Positions 1 through 5,123 of a stretch of DNA of 5,123 nucleotides are shown here, piece by piece (position 1 is the first letter of the stretch; every line of letters starts with the position of its first letter). This DNA comes from Planctomycetota bacterium (GTDB lineage: Bacteria; Planctomycetota; Phycisphaerae; UBA1845; Fen-1342), in assembly GCA_030616465.1 (NCBI GenBank), contig JAUWXH010000195.1, forward strand, positions 1-5,123, read 5' to 3'. The translations under genes were made by a program, and so were the position numbers. The notes beneath the pieces were generated by a model. That model ran no database searches and was not told the origin of the DNA. It saw only the letters and a list, made by a program, of their open reading frames with translations.

Positions 1-18
1 ATGAAACCCGTCGCAGGG

Positions 19-54
19 TTTTACCAAGACATCCATCTGGGTGTCGTGGTAAAA
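19..54. repeat. Long imperfect hairpin (inverted repeat)
   Basis: Arms 19-34 (TTTTACCAAGACATCC) and 39-54 (GGGTGTCGTGGTAAAA) pair over 16 positions, with one A/G mismatch (27/46) and one G-T wobble (32/41). They enclose a four-base ATCT loop. The A/T-rich ends are the wrong way round for an intrinsic terminator: there is no T-run after the stem on either strand. A mobile-element end, a structured RNA or a fold-back at a sequence end are all possible, and nothing nearby decides between them. Confidence 0.6.
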
Positions 55-168
55 GCGCACACGGTGTTTGAAACGATTAAGGATTGGTTCATGCGGTATG
101 GCTGTAAGCGGGTTACTGGCACCGATCGAAGCGGGGACTGAGCCGATGTAGGCATCTTCGTGATTTCG

Positions 169-235
169 GCCGGTCACCGGTGACCGGCTGCCTACCGGTC
201 ATCTGTGCGAAAAACCGTATGCACCGGTGACCGGT
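169..235. repeat. Cluster of CCGGTGACCGG palindromic repeats
   Basis: A perfect 20-bp palindrome, GCCGGTCACCGGTGACCGGC, occupies 169-188. Its core CACCGGTGACCGG (175-187) recurs exactly at 222-234. TGACCGG at 181-187 is mirrored by CCGGTCA at 195-201. The hexamer ACCGGT occurs four times, at 176-181, 194-199, 223-228 and 230-235. The arrangement resembles either a REP-type extragenic element or a set of binding sites for a dimeric regulator. The sequence alone does not say which. Confidence 0.7.
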
Positions 236-260
236 ATCCCAGAAAGGGACCAGAATGCGG

Positions 261-282
261 CGTCCGCGCTTAACGCGGGACG
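261..282 (-). terminator. Possible terminator hairpin after tRNA-Lys
   Basis: CGTCC-GCG (261-268) pairs with CGC-GGACG (274-276 and 278-282), with a one-base bulge at 277 and a CTTAA loop. It lies about 75 bases past the tRNA 3' end. Read on the minus strand, it is followed by only a moderately T-rich stretch, not a clean U-run, so the terminator role is tentative. Confidence 0.3.
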
Positions 283-357
283 CCAACCGATCCAGAGGCC
301 GTTTAACGCTGGCCCCGGATTGCGGGCGGCGGTCTCGGCTGCCGGGCTGAAGCGGAT

Positions 358-430
358 TGAGGGTGCAGGGACTCGAACCCTGGACCCACGGCTTAAAAGG
401 CCGTTGCTCTGCCGACTGAGCTACACCCTC
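358..430 (-). tRNA. tRNA-Lys (anticodon UUU)
   Basis: The minus strand folds into a complete cloverleaf. The acceptor stem GAGGGTG/CACCCTC (424-430 with 359-365) is perfect over seven pairs. The D arm is GCTC...GAGC around an AGTCGGCA loop. The anticodon stem ACGGC/GCCGT carries the loop CTTTTAA, with anticodon TTT at 397-395, decoding AAA/AAG lysine codons. The variable region is five bases, and the T arm CAGGG/CCCTG has the loop TTCGAGT. The discriminator base is A (358). No CCA follows it (the next bases on the minus strand are ATC), so CCA must be added after transcription. The gene has its own upstream promoter and lies on the same strand as the protein gene ending at 533. No duplicate of its 3' end, as expected from an integrated element, is seen in the window. 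Confidence 0.97.
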
Positions 431-465
431 AAACAATCAGGCGCATACACGGTCCGTGCGTCGCG

Positions 466-494
466 ATTATACCGCCGCGGTCGAGCGCCTTGAA
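466..494 (-). promoter_or_regulatory. Sigma70-like promoter for tRNA-Lys
   Basis: On the minus strand a perfect TATAAT -10 box lies at 471-466. Seventeen bases upstream is TTCAAG (494-489), a weak -35 matching TTGACA at three of six positions. Transcription would start near 459, giving a leader of roughly 30 bases before the tRNA 5' end at 430. The perfect -10 in a GC-rich background and its placement make this credible. Confidence 0.6.
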
Positions 495-509
495 GAGTCG
501 CCCGAGCGT

Positions 510-539
510 GCCCTGACAATAGCCCGCCGCCGTCAGGGC
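510..539 (-). terminator. Inverted repeat at the stop codon of the 533-1900 gene
   Basis: GCCCTGAC (510-517) and GTCAGGGC (532-539) form an eight-pair perfect inverted repeat with a 14-base GC-rich loop. The repeat covers the TGA stop (535-533) of the upstream minus-strand gene. No T-run follows on the minus strand, so it may be a weak or factor-assisted terminator separating that gene from the tRNA promoter, or only an mRNA 3' stem. Confidence 0.3.
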
Positions 540-1900
540 CTCGGGGCGGGTTCCAGTATCAGTTCGGCACCGACCGTCAACGGGCCGGTCAGCGATTGCT
601 CGAAAACGAACCCGAGCCCCTGCACGCCGTCCGCGGCAACCAGCACAGCTACGCCGAGGGTCCGTTCTCCAGCGTGGACCGCCAGAGGCGTTAGCAGCGG
701 CGGCGGCGGGCTGGACACGACGCGGGCCGCGAAAAGGGTCTCCGCGGTCACGTGCTCGATCGTGCCGACCCTCCTGCCCGGCTCGGGTGGGGGCGCGAAA
801 CGCACTTGGTCGCCGACTCGCAGCTCGATGTCCGGCGTCGCTCCCACCGGCCGCACGACCGCGTAGCTGCGCTGCACCCGGCGAACGACCACCCGGCCCA
901 ACGCTTGACCATCACGCGTGGCGCTGCCGGTGTCTCCCGCCGACAATTCATCCAGCTCGCCGGCGTTGATCAGGTACCCTTCCGCAGTCGCCTCAAACAC
1001 GCGTGCGACGAAGTGTCGCCGGGCGAGGTCGGCCCGCGTACGGATCACCGCCGCGTCACCAACCTCGACGAGCTCGCCTCCAGCCCCCCGCGGGATCCGC
1101 ACGTACCAGAAACGCGCGTCCCGGCGCTCGGCAACCCCCGAGGCGACCAGCCGTCCGCCGCGGTGGAAGTCCAGTCGCGGTTCCGGCGGGCAGGCGACGC
1201 TCCGCAGTGCGGCAACCCAAACGACTTGATCCTTCCCCTGCGCCTCAACGAACGCCACTGCCGAACGGGCCTGCCCACGCACACGCCGCCCGGGCGCAGG
1301 CCAAAGCGCGACCAGTTCGTCGCCGTTCAGGCGCAGCTCCGAAACCAGCGGCACGACGCCGCAGAAGCACAGGTCGCGTTCGACCAGGCGGACGTCCAGG
1401 CGCGCGAGCGGCTGTCCGTCGCGGCGTAGCCACCAGCTATCCCTGCTTCGAACCCCGTGTGTGGTGCCGGCCCGGACCCAGACCGAACGGGCCGCCGGGC
1501 CGACGCGGTCCAAGCGCGCCAGCAGCGCGCCGTCGCTCGGCCAGCGGTCCAGCAGCATACGTAGCGCGTCGGGCCGAATGCACCAAGCACGCAGCTCGCG
1601 GAGGCTTGACGGGAAACGGGTGGGTGCCCGTCCGCGGAATACGGCTCGCCCCGCCGCGTCACCGCTCCATTCCAGCAACGCCAGCGGCCGGTCGCCTTCC
1701 GCGACGAGCAGCTGGCTGCCACGCACCACCGGCCGGCTGGCCGAGCTGTCTACCTCAATCCGGCCGCAGGCCGGGTCAAGCACGCGGATAGTCACCTCGG
1801 CAACCGGCTGGGGCGGGGGAGCCGCCGGCACGCAGGGCACCCCGGCGAGCAAGCCCCACCAGAGCCCCAACGTTGCTGCCGTGCCAGAGGCGGAGACCAT
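533..1900 (-). CDS. Exported protein of unknown function with repeated small beta-rich modules
   Basis: The function is not recognised. I chose the ATG at 1900 (455 aa) because residues 1-26 look like a signal peptide: a hydrophobic stretch around TLGLWWGLLAGV ends at VPA|A, followed by a Pro-rich linker. A GGGG (1914-1911) lies ten bases upstream as a weak ribosome site. The frame stays open to an ATG at 2041, with another at 1978, but that extension is Gly/Arg-rich and has no Shine-Dalgarno. The mature protein seems to contain about five copies of one module, at residues ~33-90, 141-200, 218-286, 298-368 and 378-451. Each tends to have a D/E-G-x-x-L turn, a V-rich strand, then a closing strand (NGDELV, VGDAAV, VGDQVR, VGAELI). 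This pattern resembles SH3- or OB-like barrels of envelope proteins such as the MreC or FlgT C-terminal domains, which is inference only. It is followed by the separately promoted tRNA-Lys. A periplasmic or surface role is likely. Confidence 0.75.
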   Translation of the reverse strand: MVSASGTAATLGLWWGLLAGVPCVPAAPPPQPVAEVTIRVLDPACGRIEVDSSASRPVVRGSQLLVAEGDRPLALLEWSGDAAGRAVFRGRAPTRFPSSLRELRAWCIRPDALRMLLDRWPSDGALLARLDRVGPAARSVWVRAGTTHGVRSRDSWWLRRDGQPLARLDVRLVERDLCFCGVVPLVSELRLNGDELVALWPAPGRRVRGQARSAVAFVEAQGKDQVVWVAALRSVACPPEPRLDFHRGGRLVASGVAERRDARFWYVRIPRGAGGELVEVGDAAVIRTRADLARRHFVARVFEATAEGYLINAGELDELSAGDTGSATRDGQALGRVVVRRVQRSYAVVRPVGATPDIELRVGDQVRFAPPPEPGRRVGTIEHVTAETLFAARVVSSPPPPLLTPLAVHAGERTLGVAVLVAADGVQGLGFVFEQSLTGPLTVGAELILEPAPRP

Positions 1901-2120
1901 TCGGTACACACCCCGACCAGAGACGCCCGCGAGGCCAACGTGCCCCGCCGGACCGGTTACGCCTCGTTTCCGTGCCATGCTAAACGCGTGCGGTTCGCGG
2001 GTCGATCTCGCGGGGACACCCGCCCGAGGCGTGCCAGGCACGGGGGCAAGACGTCACTCGGCCAGATTCTCATCGTGGGGTGCACGAATGCGGGCTCGGA
2101 AGCCGACGGCACATACGGCA

Positions 2121-2150
2121 CCCGGGGCGACTCTCGCGAGCCGCCCCGGG
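2121..2150. repeat. GC-rich hairpin in the divergent region
   Basis: CCCGGGGCG (2121-2129) and CGCCCCGGG (2142-2150) pair perfectly over nine bases. After one A/C mismatch, CTC (2131-2133) pairs with GAG (2138-2140), closing a TCGC loop. On the plus strand it is followed by GGGTTTGG, too short a T-run for a standard terminator. It could be a structured leader for the minus-strand gene or an element tied to the orphan Shine-Dalgarno just downstream. Confidence 0.5.
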
Positions 2151-2160
2151 GGGTTTGGCC

Positions 2161-2176
2161 GAGGAGGAGGAATATG
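2161..2176 (+). promoter_or_regulatory. Strong Shine-Dalgarno followed by ATG
   Basis: GAGGAGGAGG (2161-2170) sits three bases before an ATG at 2174, the best ribosome-binding match in the window. The frame it opens (2174-2383, 69 aa, starting MVVSGYLPPI) is Arg- and Pro-rich, has no recognised domain and shows no codon bias. It could start a short leader or decayed gene, or the purine run could be chance. Confidence 0.3.
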
Positions 2177-2289
2177 GTGGTCTCAGGATATCTTCCACCC
2201 ATCCTTACGCGGCGAGAGCACTGCGGTTCGCGCGGGTGGAAAAGATTCTCGCCAACCCCACGTGCACCCAGGATTCCGTCCGGCGTCGA

Positions 2290-2317
2290 TTGCACCGCCG
2301 GGCCGGCGCGGTATACT
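2290..2317 (+). promoter_or_regulatory. Putative sigma70-like promoter
   Basis: TATACT (2312-2317) is a good -10 box and stands out in GC-rich surroundings. TTGCAC (2290-2295) lies 16 bases upstream as a partial -35. Transcription would start near 2324 on the plus strand. The next supported plus-strand gene is the PHP gene at 2757, so either its leader is about 430 bases long or this promoter drives an unrecognised RNA or small gene. Confidence 0.4.
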
Positions 2318-2641
2318 ATTAATAGGTGTCGGACTGGTGCGGGCCGGTGCGCGTCTCTAATGCCCGCATCACGGGTAGGTTAGCAGACACAACTAGCAGG
2401 AATCGGCGGCGGAGGTAGGCGGACCGCGCGTCCGGGCACGGGCGTGTGGTTGTCTACGCCGCCGTGGCCGACCCGCTGTTGGCGTCCGCGGCCGTGCGTC
2501 CAAGGTGCTCGGCGGGTGAAAGGGGTGGACACGGACGGCCGGTGGCTGTATCTTGACAGTGTGCTGGAGGGAGCGAGCAGCGGGGATCGTGTACCGTTCG
2601 TTAATGCGCGTAAGCGGGGCCTGAGCTATTAACCGCTTGCG

Positions 2642-2657
2642 CCGGCTCTGGAGCCGG
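2642..2657 (+). terminator. Small GC stem upstream of the PHP gene
   Basis: CCGGCTC (2642-2648) pairs with GAGCCGG (2651-2657) over seven bases with a minimal loop. It is followed by GCTTAGGTCGCTTCT, which is only mildly T-rich. It could end or attenuate a transcript from the 2290-2317 promoter. The short stem and lack of a U-run keep this weak. Confidence 0.2.
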
Positions 2658-2744
2658 GCTTAGGTCGCTTCTCGCACGGGCCAAGCAACCAGCCCGATCC
2701 GGCGGCGCGGTGTGCTACAGAGTAGTCGGCCATATCCGAGATTC

Positions 2745-2752
2745 GAGGGAGG
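2745..2752 (+). promoter_or_regulatory. Ribosome binding site of the PHP gene
   Basis: GAGGGAGG precedes the ATG at 2757 by four bases (seven if AGGG at 2746-2749 is used). It fixes the start over the upstream GTG at 2712, which has no comparable site. A second ATG at 2753 is out of frame. Confidence 0.7.
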
Positions 2753-2756
2753 ATGT

Positions 2757-3482
2757 ATGAGTCAGCCGGTCTACAGCCTGCACAATCACACCCCCTTCTC
2801 AGACGGGGCCTACACCGTCGATGAGTTGTGTCAGGCTCATCTGGATCTGGCGGGCGTGAAGGTAGCGGGCATCGGCATCTGCGACCACCTCTTCTGCACG
2901 CCCTCCTCGCGCGAGGTCAAGGCCGAGCGCGATTTCGAGCGGCTGTTTGCGGACGAGACACGCCAGTACGTCAAGATGGTCCACGAGGCCCGGCAGCGCT
3001 GGGCCGGCAAACTGGAGATCTTCTGCGGGGCGGAGATCAACTGGCCGCTGAACAAGAGCGTGTTGGACCAGATTCGCACCAGGCTCGACGGGATCGACTA
3101 CGTGATGTTCGGGTTTGCCGACTGGGCCGGGCTGACCCAGTTGGCCAACCAGGCCCGCCGCTGGCCTTGCCCCGTGGGGCTGGCCCACACCGAGGTCGCC
3201 CGCCAGTTCCCCAATACCTCTATGGATCAGGTGGTACGCACACTGGCCAACGCCCGCATCTTCTATGAGCTGAGCTCGAAGCTCCTGCCGCTCAGCGAGG
3301 ACGACCGCTGGTTCAAGCTCCTGCCGCAACACCGCGTGACCGTGGCGGTCGGCACCGATACGCACGATGACCTGAGCTGCCTCCGGGATTTGCCGGTCAT
3401 GTACGCATACCTGGAGCGCCGCGGCCTGGGCGAGAAGCTTTTCGCACCCGCTGTCCGCAAGGAAGAGGCCCTCAGCGCCTGA
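2757..3482 (+). CDS. PHP-domain phosphoesterase (histidinol-phosphatase-like)
   Basis: This 241-aa protein has the normal length of a single PHP (polymerase and histidinol phosphatase) domain, a metal-dependent barrel that hydrolyses phosphoesters in the cytoplasm. Visible motifs are the N-terminal H9-N-H11 with D16 (HNHTPFSDG), D43-H44, G91-A92-E93, H144 (GLAHTEV) and D201-T-H203 near the C-terminus. Family members of this kind include HisK-type histidinol phosphatases and many of unknown substrate. No his genes are nearby, so the substrate is open. No histidine occurs between E93 and H144, where the family usually has a further metal ligand (GSVH-like); here it reads VMFGFADW. I chose the ATG at 2757 because GAGGGAGG (2745-2752) lies just upstream and the PHP motif begins at residue 9. 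An in-frame GTG at 2712 would add 15 unconserved residues. No signal peptide is visible. The gene converges on the beta-helix gene. Confidence 0.88.
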   Translation: MSQPVYSLHNHTPFSDGAYTVDELCQAHLDLAGVKVAGIGICDHLFCTPSSREVKAERDFERLFADETRQYVKMVHEARQRWAGKLEIFCGAEINWPLNKSVLDQIRTRLDGIDYVMFGFADWAGLTQLANQARRWPCPVGLAHTEVARQFPNTSMDQVVRTLANARIFYELSSKLLPLSEDDRWFKLLPQHRVTVAVGTDTHDDLSCLRDLPVMYAYLERRGLGEKLFAPAVRKEEALSA

Positions 3483-3483
3483 C

Positions 3484-3514
3484 AGGTCCGCTGCCACGCC
3501 GTAACGGCGGACCT
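3484..3514. terminator. Inverted repeat between convergent genes
   Basis: AGGTCCGC (3484-3491) and GCGGACCT (3507-3514) pair perfectly over eight bases. The 15-base loop includes a competing GCCG-TAA-CGGC mini-stem. It starts two bases after the PHP stop and lies about 35 bases past the stop of the opposing gene, so it could serve both as a bidirectional terminator. Neither side has a good T-run, so it is not a textbook intrinsic terminator. Confidence 0.45.
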
Positions 3515-3547
3515 CCCAGATGCAGGGGGGCACTGCTTATCAGTCTC

Positions 3548-5023
3548 CTACATACCGCAGCCCCAGTCGGGCAGGAAGATGCCCAGGTCACCGTGACCGA
3601 CTTGGCCGTCGCCATCCAGGTCGGCATTCGGGTTCCAGTTCGGGTCGCCCGGCTGCGAGCCCCACGCGCCGAGCAGGGCACCCAGGTCGGCGTGGTCGGT
3701 ATCGCCGTCGCCGTCGATATCGCCGGGGCAGGGGACCTGGAACTCATACGCGCCCATATCCACGATCGGCAGATCAGGGAAATCGGGGTCGGGGTTGCCC
3801 GTATCTTCCGTGTCCGGATCATCGACAAAGCGCGGGTTGCCATCGAGATCAAACGGAATCGGCTCGGCCGTGTCACCGTCCCCGTCCAGGTCCAACTCAT
3901 CGGCCGGCACAGCCTCGTTATCCGCGGCATCGATGCACGGCGAGCCGGCTTCAAGCCGCGGGTTGTCGTCCTCGGTGCCGAAAACGTCATCGGGACCGTC
4001 GGCGTCCACGAACAGCGGGTCGTCGCCGATGTTTCCCTCGCCGCCCCAACCACCGGTCCAACCTTGAACGCAACTGTAGTTGATGGTCGGCGCACTGCCG
4101 TCAATCTGAGCGGACTCGTCCGTTCCGCCGCTGTCACTGTTGCCCCAGAGGACGCAGTTCGCCAGGGTCGGTTGGAACCAAGAATAAACCCCGCCGCCTT
4201 CAGCATCTGCCATATTCGCACTGAACGTGCAGTTCGCAAGCATACACTCGCCCATAAACACGTATAAGCCTGCCCCGTCGAGGCTTGCGGAATTGCCGCT
4301 GAAGGCGCAGCCGAACAGTGTGGGTGCGGAGCGATACCCGAACATGGCGCCGCCCTGCCAGGCGGAGTTGCCGCCAAAAGTGCAGGCGATCAACGTCGGG
4401 TGGGAGTTATAATTGTACATTGCGCCGCCGCCATCCTCCCACGTGGCGGTCCCGGTGGCCCAATTCCCGTAGAACATGCAATTGACCAGCGTAGTAGGCC
4501 AGACGCGCTCCTGGATGAATATAGCACCGCCGCCGTTACGCGATCCGCTTCCCAACGCCGAATTGCCGACGAACAGGCAGTCAGTCACGGTGAGCCAGCT
4601 AGACCCGCCGTAGCCGTAGTCCCACATGAAGATCGCGCCGCCGTCCTTTGTTGCCGAGTTGCCGGTAAAGCTACACCCGCTCACCGTCAACTCGTTGGGC
4701 TCGTCGTGGAAGATGCCGCGGACGTAGACGGCGCCGCCGAATCCACCTGCGTTATCGTCCATGATGGACTCGGTCAGCGTCGCTCTGCTGCCCTCGGCGC
4801 AGGAAACGGCTCCGCCTCGCCCAGGTTCGTAGGGGTCGTTGCTGCTGGCCGTGTTTCCCGTGAGCGTGCAGTTGGTGATCGATACAGTGCTGTCAATGTG
4901 GCAGTACACACCGCCGCCGGCAGCACTGTAGTCGGCGGCCCCGGAAGAGGAGACCGTGTTGCCCGCCATCGTGCAGTCGATGATCTGCGTATTGCCCCGG
5001 CACCAGACGGCGCCACCAGCCAC
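3548..5023 (-). CDS. Right-handed beta-helix surface protein with choice-of-anchor Q-like and dockerin-like C-terminus, 5'-truncated
   Basis: Numbering is from a GTG at 5023 (491 aa). The frame is open back to 5077 and stops at 5080-5078. Residues 14-295 form about ten beta-helix rungs of the type C-x-F/L-x-G-N followed by GGG/GGA turns, with key Cys at 17, 52, 117, 149, 182, 214, 239, 265 and 290 (Ser86 replaces one). Spacing is 31-35 residues at first, then about 25. Residues ~330-428 read [24 protein letters not shown] and VDMGAYEF, the signature I associate with choice-of-anchor Q proteins. Residues 432-491 carry two dockerin-type calcium loops (D435/437/439/441/446 and D468/470/472/479). 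Such proteins are exported and cell-surface or matrix-associated in planctomycetes; the ligand is unknown. No signal peptide is present and the first rung begins almost at once, so the true N-terminus is missing. The start codon has no Shine-Dalgarno and is nominal. Confidence 0.85.
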   Translation of the reverse strand: MAGGAVWCRGNTQIIDCTMAGNTVSSSGAADYSAAGGGVYCHIDSTVSITNCTLTGNTASSNDPYEPGRGGAVSCAEGSRATLTESIMDDNAGGFGGAVYVRGIFHDEPNELTVSGCSFTGNSATKDGGAIFMWDYGYGGSSWLTVTDCLFVGNSALGSGSRNGGGAIFIQERVWPTTLVNCMFYGNWATGTATWEDGGGAMYNYNSHPTLIACTFGGNSAWQGGAMFGYRSAPTLFGCAFSGNSASLDGAGLYVFMGECMLANCTFSANMADAEGGGVYSWFQPTLANCVLWGNSDSGGTDESAQIDGSAPTINYSCVQGWTGGWGGEGNIGDDPLFVDADGPDDVFGTEDDNPRLEAGSPCIDAADNEAVPADELDLDGDGDTAEPIPFDLDGNPRFVDDPDTEDTGNPDPDFPDLPIVDMGAYEFQVPCPGDIDGDGDTDHADLGALLGAWGSQPGDPNWNPNADLDGDGQVGHGDLGIFLPDWGCGM

Positions 5024-5036
5024 CGTTCCCGCTGCG

Positions 5037-5123
5037 CTGCCTGTTGAAGGAGACAGCTGGTGGAAGGACGCCGTGTTCTACGAGGTCTTTGTGCGCAGCT
5101 TCTACGACAGCGACGGCGACGGC
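5037..5123 (+). CDS. GH13 alpha-amylase-family enzyme, N-terminal fragment
   Basis: The plus frame reads LPVEGD, then [16 protein letters not shown], then YDSDGDG up to the last base. This is the highly recognisable N-terminal start of the GH13 catalytic barrel, where the family continues with GIGDL. Members hydrolyse or rearrange alpha-1,4/1,6-glucans, maltose or trehalose. The fragment is too short to tell amylase, alpha-glucosidase and trehalose synthase apart. The frame is open from 4932 (TAG at 4929-4931). The only ATG after that stop is at 4980, inside the antisense of the beta-helix gene, with no ribosome site and no hydrophobic signal sequence. I list only the stretch that looks like amylase; the true start is unresolved. 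Confidence 0.8.
   Translation, partial: MPVEGDSWWKDAVFYEVFVRSFYDSDGDG

Larger units (their letters stand above)
1..357. other. Left-edge region without a supported gene
   Basis: No protein gene is supported here. A 46-codon frame runs from an ATG at base 1 to a TGA at 139-141 (it begins MKPVAGFYQD). It matches no family I recognise, its upstream context is outside the window, and a long hairpin lies inside it. It could be the tail of a gene entering from the left or a chance frame. The rest holds the palindromic repeat cluster at 169-235, a possible terminator hairpin at 261-282 and the sequence downstream of the minus-strand tRNA. Confidence 0.5.
1901..2756. other. Long divergent region between the 533-1900 and PHP genes
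   Basis: No gene is convincingly supported in this stretch. It holds a GC-rich hairpin (2121-2150), a strong Shine-Dalgarno before an ATG at 2174 that opens only an unrecognised 69-residue frame, a sigma70-like promoter (2290-2317), a small stem at 2642-2657 and the PHP ribosome site. Open frames here have unbiased codon use and Arg/Pro-rich translations. Bases 1901-2041 could belong to the minus-strand gene if it starts further upstream. I looked for tmRNA, SRP RNA and RNase P core motifs and did not find them. Confidence 0.5.

Noticed and set aside
227..493. 88-residue plus-strand frame across the tRNA
   Set aside because: It is the antisense of tRNA-Lys and its promoter, so the frame is a by-product. 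The minus-strand frame over 113-436 is rejected for the same reason.
1003..1791. 262-residue plus-strand frame, plus similar plus-strand frames at 752-1429 and 1461-2360
   Set aside because: They are Arg/Pro/Ala-rich mirror frames of the minus-strand exported-protein gene, with no domain or ribosome site. The minus frame is the longest in the region and has a signal peptide and internal repeats.
1828..1860. Possible lipoprotein lipobox in the exported protein (LLAGVPC)
   Set aside because: Proline, not Gly/Ala/Ser, precedes the cysteine, so signal peptidase II processing is unlikely. Signal peptidase I cleavage after VPA fits better.
1957..2295. 112-residue minus-strand frame in the divergent region
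   Set aside because: No recognisable domain, no clear Shine-Dalgarno, unbiased codon use, and it overlaps the possible N-terminal extension of the neighbouring gene.
2515..2535. GGGTGAAAGGGGTGG resembling part of RNase P RNA
   Set aside because: The conserved RNase P core (AAAGTCC and ACAGAA motifs) is absent around it, so the similarity is taken as chance.
2553..2558. Perfect TTGACA -35 box on the plus strand
   Set aside because: No -10-like hexamer lies 16-18 bases downstream; the sequence there is GC-rich.
2444..2632. 62-residue plus-strand frame before the PHP gene
   Set aside because: The second half (near DTDGRWLYLDSVLEG) looks mildly protein-like, but the GTG start has no ribosome site and the product matches nothing known to me, so it is not called.
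2799..3533. 244-residue minus-strand frame opposite the PHP gene
   Set aside because: The plus strand encodes clear PHP motifs with a ribosome site. The antisense frame is Val/Ala/Gly-rich with no motif and is a GC-rich mirror effect.
3472..4377. 301-residue minus-strand frame overlapping the beta-helix gene
   Set aside because: It is a shifted frame of the beta-helix/dockerin-like gene, rich in Arg/Ser/Thr, without recognisable domains.

Overview
The window is high-GC bacterial DNA that looks planctomycete, probably Phycisphaerae-like. The best sign of this is the large minus-strand surface protein: right-handed beta-helix rungs of the C-x-F-x-G-N type, then a 'choice-of-anchor Q'-like segment (SPCIDA...DLDGNPR...VDMGAYE), then a C-terminal pair of dockerin-like calcium loops ([12 protein letters not shown] and [12 protein letters not shown]). 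That domain order is typical of Phycisphaerae exported proteins. The lineage is inferred, because no phylogenetic marker gene is present.

Layout from left to right. 1-357 holds no convincing gene. It has a long imperfect hairpin at 19-54 and a cluster of CCGGTGACCGG-type palindromic repeats at 169-235. 358-430 (-) is a tRNA-Lys(UUU) with its own promoter at 466-494. 533-1900 (-) is an exported protein of unknown function, apparently built from about five repeats of a small beta-rich module. About 1901-2756 is a long, mostly non-coding divergent region with a GC-rich hairpin, a sigma70-like promoter and an orphan Shine-Dalgarno/ATG. 2757-3482 (+) is a PHP-domain metallohydrolase of the histidinol-phosphatase type. 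A short convergent gap (3483-3547) carries an inverted repeat. 3548-5023 (-) is the beta-helix/dockerin-like protein, which lacks its N-terminus. At the right edge, from about 5037 (+), the first residues of a GH13 alpha-amylase-family enzyme run off the end.

The genes do not form an operon. The hypothetical gene and the tRNA share the minus strand, the PHP gene is divergent from them, and the beta-helix gene converges on the PHP gene. The most unusual point is the right edge. A signal-peptide-less beta-helix ORF and a recognisable amylase N-terminus meet head to head with no intergenic space. That suggests an assembly chimera or a real rearrangement breakpoint near 5025-5050. I found no CRISPR array, complete mobile element, defence system or clearly novel multi-gene system.
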